A DNA stretch of 64,000 nt. It comes from Klebsiella aerogenes. GTDB lineage: Bacteria > Pseudomonadota > Gammaproteobacteria > Enterobacterales > Enterobacteriaceae. The DNA is taken from the NCBI GenBank assembly GCA_029027985.1, contig CP119076.1, positions 1,984,001 through 2,048,000 on the forward strand. The letters are read 5' to 3'. The position numbers were made by a program, and so were the translations under genes. The notes below the pieces were generated by a model. That model was not told the origin of the DNA, made no database searches, and worked only from the letters and a program-made list of their open reading frames with translations. Shown piece after piece: positions 60,354 to 64,000 of this stretch (position 1 is its first letter; each line of letters begins with the position of its first letter).

Positions 60354-60859
60354 TTGTCAATGTTTATCAATAAAGATAAATAATCCTGTTCTTATTTCTA
60401 TTTGTTAACGAACATGAATTTATTCAGTCAGGCTGCAGGTAAATGGCATTTGTGCCAACTATAAATAAATGTGAATGCATTTTCTTTGTGTATATTTTAC
60501 AGGCGAAGGCTATCCGCTCGTGGGGGCGCAGGGATGCGCAGGCAACCACCGCCCACAGGGCGTGGCCTTGCCCGCTACCACTAACGACGGCAGTTTAAGG
60601 CCATTCCTATATCGGAAAAAATGATTAGCGCGAAAATGATTATCAAAGTAAATATGAATGAACGGACTTCTTTTTTGCTTTACACTTTGTAACATTTATG
60701 AATCTATTATGTATTTTAGCGTTTATTGTAATTTTTCCTTGCTGCCGTGAATTTACCAGGATTACTATTGTCTGACTCGCTGTATCGCCTAATGACGGAT
60801 GAAAGGACTCGTTTTTTCCTTAAGCGTTACCCTATATTTTAATGTTTACAGGAAAAACC
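60354..60859. other. 506-bp gap upstream of lpxP
   Basis: AT-rich DNA interrupted by one GC-rich hairpin block at 60517-60590. The lpxP promoter presumably lies in its right half. A 61-codon minus-strand frame at 60510-60695 reads through the hairpin and is not credible. Confidence 0.5.
60517..60590. repeat. GC-rich double-hairpin element
   Basis: A small hairpin GCGCA/TGCGC (60526-60530 with 60535-60539) is followed by a 13-bp bulged stem (60541-60554 with 60558-60572: GGCAA/TTGCC, CCAC/GTGG, GCCC/GGGC). It stands out from AT-rich flanks. Possibly a dispersed repeat or structured RNA. Confidence 0.55.
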
Positions 60860-61774
60860 ATGTCTTGCGCTTTTAAAAAAAATCTGTTGCTTCCCCGCTA
60901 TTGGGTGACCTGGTTTGGTCTGGTCATTCTTTGGTTAATCGTTCAATTACCTTATCCTGTTCTGCATACTCTTGGCACCAGTGCAGGGCGGTTATCACGT
61001 CGTTTTCTGAAGCGTCGGGAGCATATCGCCCGGCGTAACATCGAATTGTGCTTCCCGGAAATGTCCTGCGCGGCCCGTGAAAAACTGTTGGAAGAGAACT
61101 TTATGTCTCTTGGTATGGGGCTCATCGAAACCGGGATGGCCTGGTTCTGGAGCGACGAACGCGTTAAAAAGTGGTTTGACGTCGAAGGCATTGCCAATCT
61201 GCATAACGCGCTCAGCGCGGAAAAAGGCGTGATGGTCGTCGGTATCCATTTTATGTCCCTTGAACTGGGCGGACGGGCAATGGGCCTGTGTCGTCCGATG
61301 ATGGCGACCTATCGTCCACACAATAGCCAGCTGATGGAATGGGTACAGACTCGCGCTCGCCTGCGCTCCAATAAAGCGATGATCGACCGCCGCAACCTCT
61401 CCGGACTGGTGCATGCGCTGAAATCCGGCGAGGCGGTATGGTTTGCACCGGATCAGGATTATGGCCCAAAAGGTAGCGTATTTGCGCCGTTTTTCTCGGT
61501 TCCGCAGGCGGCAACCACGAACGGCACCTGGGTGTTGTCACGCCTCTCCGGTTCGAAAATGCTGAGCATAAGCATGGTGCGCAAGCTGGATCGTAAAGGT
61601 TATAGCCTGCATATCAGCGAAGTGATGAATGATTACCCTGGCGAAGATAAACAAATTGCCGCCAGCTATATCAATAAAGTCATCGAGCGGGAAATCCTGC
61701 GTGCGCCGGAGCAGTATCTGTGGGTACATCGCCGGTTTAAAACGCGTCCCCTTGGCGAAACCTCGGTGTATTAG
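60860..61774 (+). CDS. lpxP: LpxP/LpxL-family lipid A acyltransferase
   Basis: Inner-membrane acyltransferase (304 aa) that adds a secondary acyl chain to Kdo2-lipid IVA. One N-terminal transmembrane helix (about 15-35), then the catalytic HX4E motif in VGIHFMSLELGGR, plus ATYRPHNSQLMEWVQTRARLRSNKAM and WFAPDQDYGPKGS. It resembles E. coli LpxP (palmitoleoyl, cold-induced) more than LpxL by reading. The ATG at 60860 has AGGAAAAACC upstream; the ATG at 60842 has no ribosome site. Confidence 0.85.
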   Translation: MSCAFKKNLLLPRYWVTWFGLVILWLIVQLPYPVLHTLGTSAGRLSRRFLKRREHIARRNIELCFPEMSCAAREKLLEENFMSLGMGLIETGMAWFWSDERVKKWFDVEGIANLHNALSAEKGVMVVGIHFMSLELGGRAMGLCRPMMATYRPHNSQLMEWVQTRARLRSNKAMIDRRNLSGLVHALKSGEAVWFAPDQDYGPKGSVFAPFFSVPQAATTNGTWVLSRLSGSKMLSISMVRKLDRKGYSLHISEVMNDYPGEDKQIAASYINKVIEREILRAPEQYLWVHRRFKTRPLGETSVY

Positions 61775-61865
61775 ACCAACAGTTGCGCTCCGCGCTTTCA
61801 AAATGACCGCAGTTGCGTTAACGTGAGCTGGATCATACTTTTTGTTGAAAGCGAAGGAGTGCAGC

Positions 61866-62504
61866 GTGTTCGCTGAGTTTGGTGTTTTGAATTATTTGAC
61901 CTACCTGGTCGGGGCTGTTTTTATCATTCTCGTCCCCGGCCCTAATACCTTTTTTGTGCTGAAAACCGGCATCGCGCACGGCGTGAAGAAAGGGTATCTC
62001 GCCGCAGCGGGCGTATTTATCGGCGATGCGGTTTTGATGTTCCTGGCTTTTGCCGGTGTCGCGACGCTCATCAAAACAACCCCGGTATTGTTTAATATCG
62101 TGCGTTACCTTGGGGCGATTTATCTGTTGTGGCTGGGTGCCAAAATGCTCTACTCGGTATTTAAGCAGCGCGAGGGGCATGATGCCGCCGATGCTGAGCC
62201 GGGAAGCGCAATCCTCAAGCGCTCTTTGACCTTGAGTCTGACTAACCCGAAAGCGATCCTGTTCTATGTCTCTTTCTTCGTCCAGTTTATCGACGTTAAT
62301 GCGGCATCGCCGGGCGCCGCATTCTTTATTCTGGCATTAACGCTGGAAGTGATTAGCTTTGTCTATATGAGCTTCTTGATCCTCTCCGGCTCGTTTGTCA
62401 CGCGCTATGTGAAGACTAAAAAGAAACTGGCAAAGCTGGGCAACAGTTTGATTGGCCTGGTCTTTGTCGGCTTTGCCGCTCGTCTGGCAACACTACAGTC
62501 TTAA
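61866..62504 (+). CDS. leuE: Leucine efflux protein LeuE (LysE/RhtB family)
   Basis: Inner-membrane amino-acid exporter of 212 residues with about six transmembrane helices. The RhtB-family motif [17 protein letters not shown] and [21 protein letters not shown] are clear, and the C-terminus [16 protein letters not shown] matches E. coli LeuE. The GTG at 61866 follows AAGGAG and gives the same length as E. coli; an ATG eight codons upstream lacks a site. Confidence 0.92.
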   Translation: MFAEFGVLNYLTYLVGAVFIILVPGPNTFFVLKTGIAHGVKKGYLAAAGVFIGDAVLMFLAFAGVATLIKTTPVLFNIVRYLGAIYLLWLGAKMLYSVFKQREGHDAADAEPGSAILKRSLTLSLTNPKAILFYVSFFVQFIDVNAASPGAAFFILALTLEVISFVYMSFLILSGSFVTRYVKTKKKLAKLGNSLIGLVFVGFAARLATLQS

Positions 62505-62630
62505 TCTCCGGGCCGGTCTGACGATCGGCCAGTCAGCAATAATCGCTGCCCTGTAACAAAAAACCTTCAATTTTTATTGCATTGGTGTTACATATACAGC
62601 CGATTATCGCTCACAGAAAAGGGAACCCGG

Positions 62631-62894
62631 ATGATTCTGCAAAAAATCCTCAGTAATAAAAACGGCAAGAAGTTCCTCTTGTCGATGGCGACGGTATTTG
62701 CCATTGCGCTTGCTGTGGTGGGGCGCGCAACATTCGGCGGCGTGGTGAGTGAGTACAACATGCCGTACTCGGAGTGGACAACGTCGATGTTCTTCCTGCA
62801 AGGCGCGATGGTGATGGTGTACAGCACCGTTTTCACCGTCCTGTTTGCTATCCCGCTGGGTTTCCTGTTTTTAGGTTCTGACCGCCAGGACTAA
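62631..62894 (+). CDS. DUF2534-like small membrane protein
   Basis: An 87-residue protein with two transmembrane helices (about 15-32 and 50-77) and the stretch KNGKKFLLSMATVFAIALAVVGRATFGGV, which I associate from memory with the enterobacterial DUF2534 family; function unknown. The start at 62631 has GGAACCCGG upstream; the frame extends to 62577 without conservation. It follows leuE by 126 bp and ends in a strong terminator. Confidence 0.75.
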   Translation: MILQKILSNKNGKKFLLSMATVFAIALAVVGRATFGGVVSEYNMPYSEWTTSMFFLQGAMVMVYSTVFTVLFAIPLGFLFLGSDRQD

Positions 62895-62900
62895 ATGCAC

Positions 62901-62930
62901 CAAGGCGAACCTGAGTTCGCCTTGTTTTAT
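62901..62930 (+). terminator. Terminator of the DUF2534-like gene
   Basis: Perfect 9-bp stem CAAGGCGAA/TTCGCCTTG (62901-62909 with 62916-62924), 6-nt loop, then TTTTAT. Confidence 0.85.
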
Positions 62931-62941
62931 CATTCCGTTTA

Positions 62942-63061
62942 TCACCAGCCACGATCATGATGATAGTGGTGGTGTCTGTGGTGATAACCATCATCCACAA
63001 TACATCCCGATAACAGCGTGCACAGCGCGAGAATCAACGGCAACACAATCGGTTTTTTCAT
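62942..63061 (-). CDS. Tiny histidine-rich lipoprotein
   Basis: A 39-residue minus-strand gene. A signal peptide MKKPIVLPLILALCTLLSGC ends in lipobox LLSGC (Cys20); the mature peptide, about 20 residues, is CIVDDGYHHRHHHYHHDRGW, with eight His. GGAGAAG precedes the start. Residues after Cys20 are Ile-Val, not Asp, so outer-membrane sorting is likely. Metal binding is a natural inference, unproven. No assigned relative is recalled. Confidence 0.7.
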   Translation of the reverse strand: MKKPIVLPLILALCTLLSGCIVDDGYHHRHHHYHHDRGW

Positions 63062-63193
63062 GACTCACTTCTCCAGTTAACGTCCGCTTTACTGAACAAA
63101 GACAGCGAAGCGGCTGATGAAGTGAGTGTAACGCGTTAAATTATTGAGTGGATAAGACAACTCCGCAATGCTGCAGCGGCGAGATAAATGGGA

Positions 63194-63268
63194 TTACCAC
63201 CAACCCAATTCCGTCCCAACCACCACCACAATGGCGACGATAATCATGATAATGGTCGTCTTTTTCAT
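63194..63268 (-). CDS. yoaJ: Small membrane protein YoaJ
   Basis: A 24-residue single-helix protein beginning MKKTTIIM and ending GTELGWW, near-identical to E. coli YoaJ as I recall it. Its ATG overlaps the yoaK stop by ATGA (63265-63268), so translation is coupled to yoaK. Function unknown. Confidence 0.88.
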   Translation of the reverse strand: MKKTTIIMIIVAIVVVVGTELGWW

Positions 63269-63369
63269 GATGCGCCGCCCGGAGCCGCATAGCCGCCAAC
63301 GAAAAACCAGCCCAGAAAGACCACGGCGACAATGAAAATCACCACCGGAAAAAGAATACCCAATTTCAT
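63265..63369 (-). CDS. yoaK: Small membrane protein YoaK
   Basis: A 34-residue protein, mostly one transmembrane helix (about 5-28) followed by GGYAAPGGAS; matches E. coli YoaK, slightly longer at the C-terminus. AGGAAC precedes the start. It lies 47 bp after the dgcP stop on the same strand and is upstream of yoaJ. Confidence 0.88.
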   Translation of the reverse strand: MKLGILFPVVIFIVAVVFLGWFFVGGYAAPGGAS

Positions 63370-63416
63370 GCTTAGTTCCTGCCTCTAAGAGTCATGTTGT
63401 CTATCATACTGGAAAG

Positions 63417-64000
63417 CTATGCTTTCACGTCAATATCGAAAAGGGTCAGCTTGCGCCGGGAATTTTTGTCATGATACATGGCATCGTCCGCCGCGCGTAG
63501 CGCTTGTTCAACGTCCATATTTCGCGGGTCAACATCAATCACCCCAAAACTGGCGCCAGGGTAGTCTATTCCGTGCCCGGCCAGCCGATAACGGCCAGCG
63601 AGTTGCTGACGCAGACGGGTAATAAACGCCTGCTGCTGCGGTAAATCGAGTGCCGGACCGATTATCAAAAACTCATCGCCGCCGAGGCGGCCGACGGTAT
63701 CTTCATTACGCACGCAGGCGTTTAACCGTTCACCGATCTGGATCAGGAAACTATCACCGCAGGGGTGGCCAAGTTTATCATTAATTGCTTTGAAATCATC
63801 AAGGTCGATGAATATCAGCAAGATTTTATTCTGCCGATCGCGGTCTTGGGAAAATAGCGTCGTGAGATGCTTAAATAGCGCGCGGCGATTAGGTAAACCA
63901 GTCAGCTCATCGGTGTGGGAGTGCATTTCCAGCGCGGCATTGGCGGTGCGCAACTGCTGAACCAGCGTCTCTTTCTCAACATAATGGGAAATCAGGTTGG
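63417..64000 (-). CDS. dgcP: Diguanylate cyclase DgcP (YeaP), C-terminal part
   Basis: The 3' part of a cyclic-di-GMP synthase; about 194 codons are in the window and the start is beyond the right edge. The GGDEF domain has DELTGLPNRRALF, IDLDDFKAINDKLGHPCGD and the active-site loop GRLGGDEF. RNED lies five residues before GGDEF, a complete I-site (RxxD) for product inhibition. A helical linker (VEKETLVQQLRTANAAL) precedes it, consistent with the N-terminal GAF domain of E. coli DgcP. The neighbours yoaK-yoaJ support the identification. Confidence 0.85.
   Translation of the reverse strand, partial: NLISHYVEKETLVQQLRTANAALEMHSHTDELTGLPNRRALFKHLTTLFSQDRDRQNKILLIFIDLDDFKAINDKLGHPCGDSFLIQIGERLNACVRNEDTVGRLGGDEFLIIGPALDLPQQQAFITRLRQQLAGRYRLAGHGIDYPGASFGVIDVDPRNMDVEQALRAADDAMYHDKNSRRKLTLFDIDVKA

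Noticed and set aside
60510-60695. 61-codon minus-strand frame upstream of lpxP
   Set aside because: Its coding would pass through the GC-rich hairpin block, and it has no initiation signal.

Overview
The window is chromosomal DNA of a member of the Enterobacteriaceae. Gene order from ychF to yciY closely follows the 26-28 min region of Escherichia coli, but several departures (tdc genes upstream of ychF, no chaB, no ldr genes, a different potassium-channel gene, umuDC-lpxP-leuE-yoaKJ-dgcP downstream) point to a Klebsiella/Raoultella-like relative. The genus is an inference; no search was run. Coding density is high, most proteins match E. coli lengths, and I see no insertion sequence, prophage or CRISPR array.

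Layout. 1-2.7 kb: end of an anaerobic threonine/serine catabolism operon (tdcE, tdcG; tdcF is absent). 2.7-6.7 kb: accessory stretch with an RluA-type pseudouridine synthase, an SDR oxidoreductase whose catalytic Tyr is Phe, a streptomycin/hydroxyurea-type kinase, and an unknown membrane protein convergent with a small two-helix membrane protein. 7-14 kb: translation quality control (ychF, pth), ychH, the dicarboxylate transporter dauA, prs, ispE and lolB. 14.2-19.6 kb: hemA-prfA-prmC-sirB2-sirB1-kdsA. 19.6-22.7 kb: chaA, chaC, a DUF1883-like gene and ychN. 23-35.6 kb: ychO, then the nitrate respiration cluster narL-narX / narK / narGHJI, with two perfect FNR sites and a run of NarL heptamers. 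35.6-37.1 kb: divergent EamA exporter and Lrp-type regulator. 37.2-37.7 kb: two tandem tRNA-Tyr genes with a stringent-type promoter and a hairpin-rich spacer. 37.8-48 kb: purU, ychJ, rssA-rssB, galU, hns, tdk, adhE, ychE. 48.8-54.4 kb: oppABCDF. 54.4-57.5 kb: potassium channel with a C-terminal zinc ribbon, yciU, clsA, yciY. 57.5-64 kb: SOS-controlled umuDC, a methyltransferase, lpxP-type acyltransferase, leuE, a DUF2534-like gene, then very small genes (a His-rich lipoprotein, yoaJ, yoaK) and the 3' part of a GAF-GGDEF diguanylate cyclase (dgcP).

How it works together. Much of the window serves anaerobic life: TdcE/TdcG produce acyl-CoA, formate and pyruvate; AdhE disposes of acetyl-CoA; NarXL sense nitrate; NarK exchanges nitrate and nitrite; NarGHI respires nitrate. 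A second theme is the envelope (LolB, KdsA, LpxP, ClsA, GalU, Opp, small membrane proteins). No clearly novel multi-gene system is visible. The best candidates for new biology are the convergent membrane-protein pair at 5.6-6.7 kb, the Phe-substituted SDR, the structured spacer between the tRNA-Tyr genes, and the cluster of tiny membrane genes beside dgcP.
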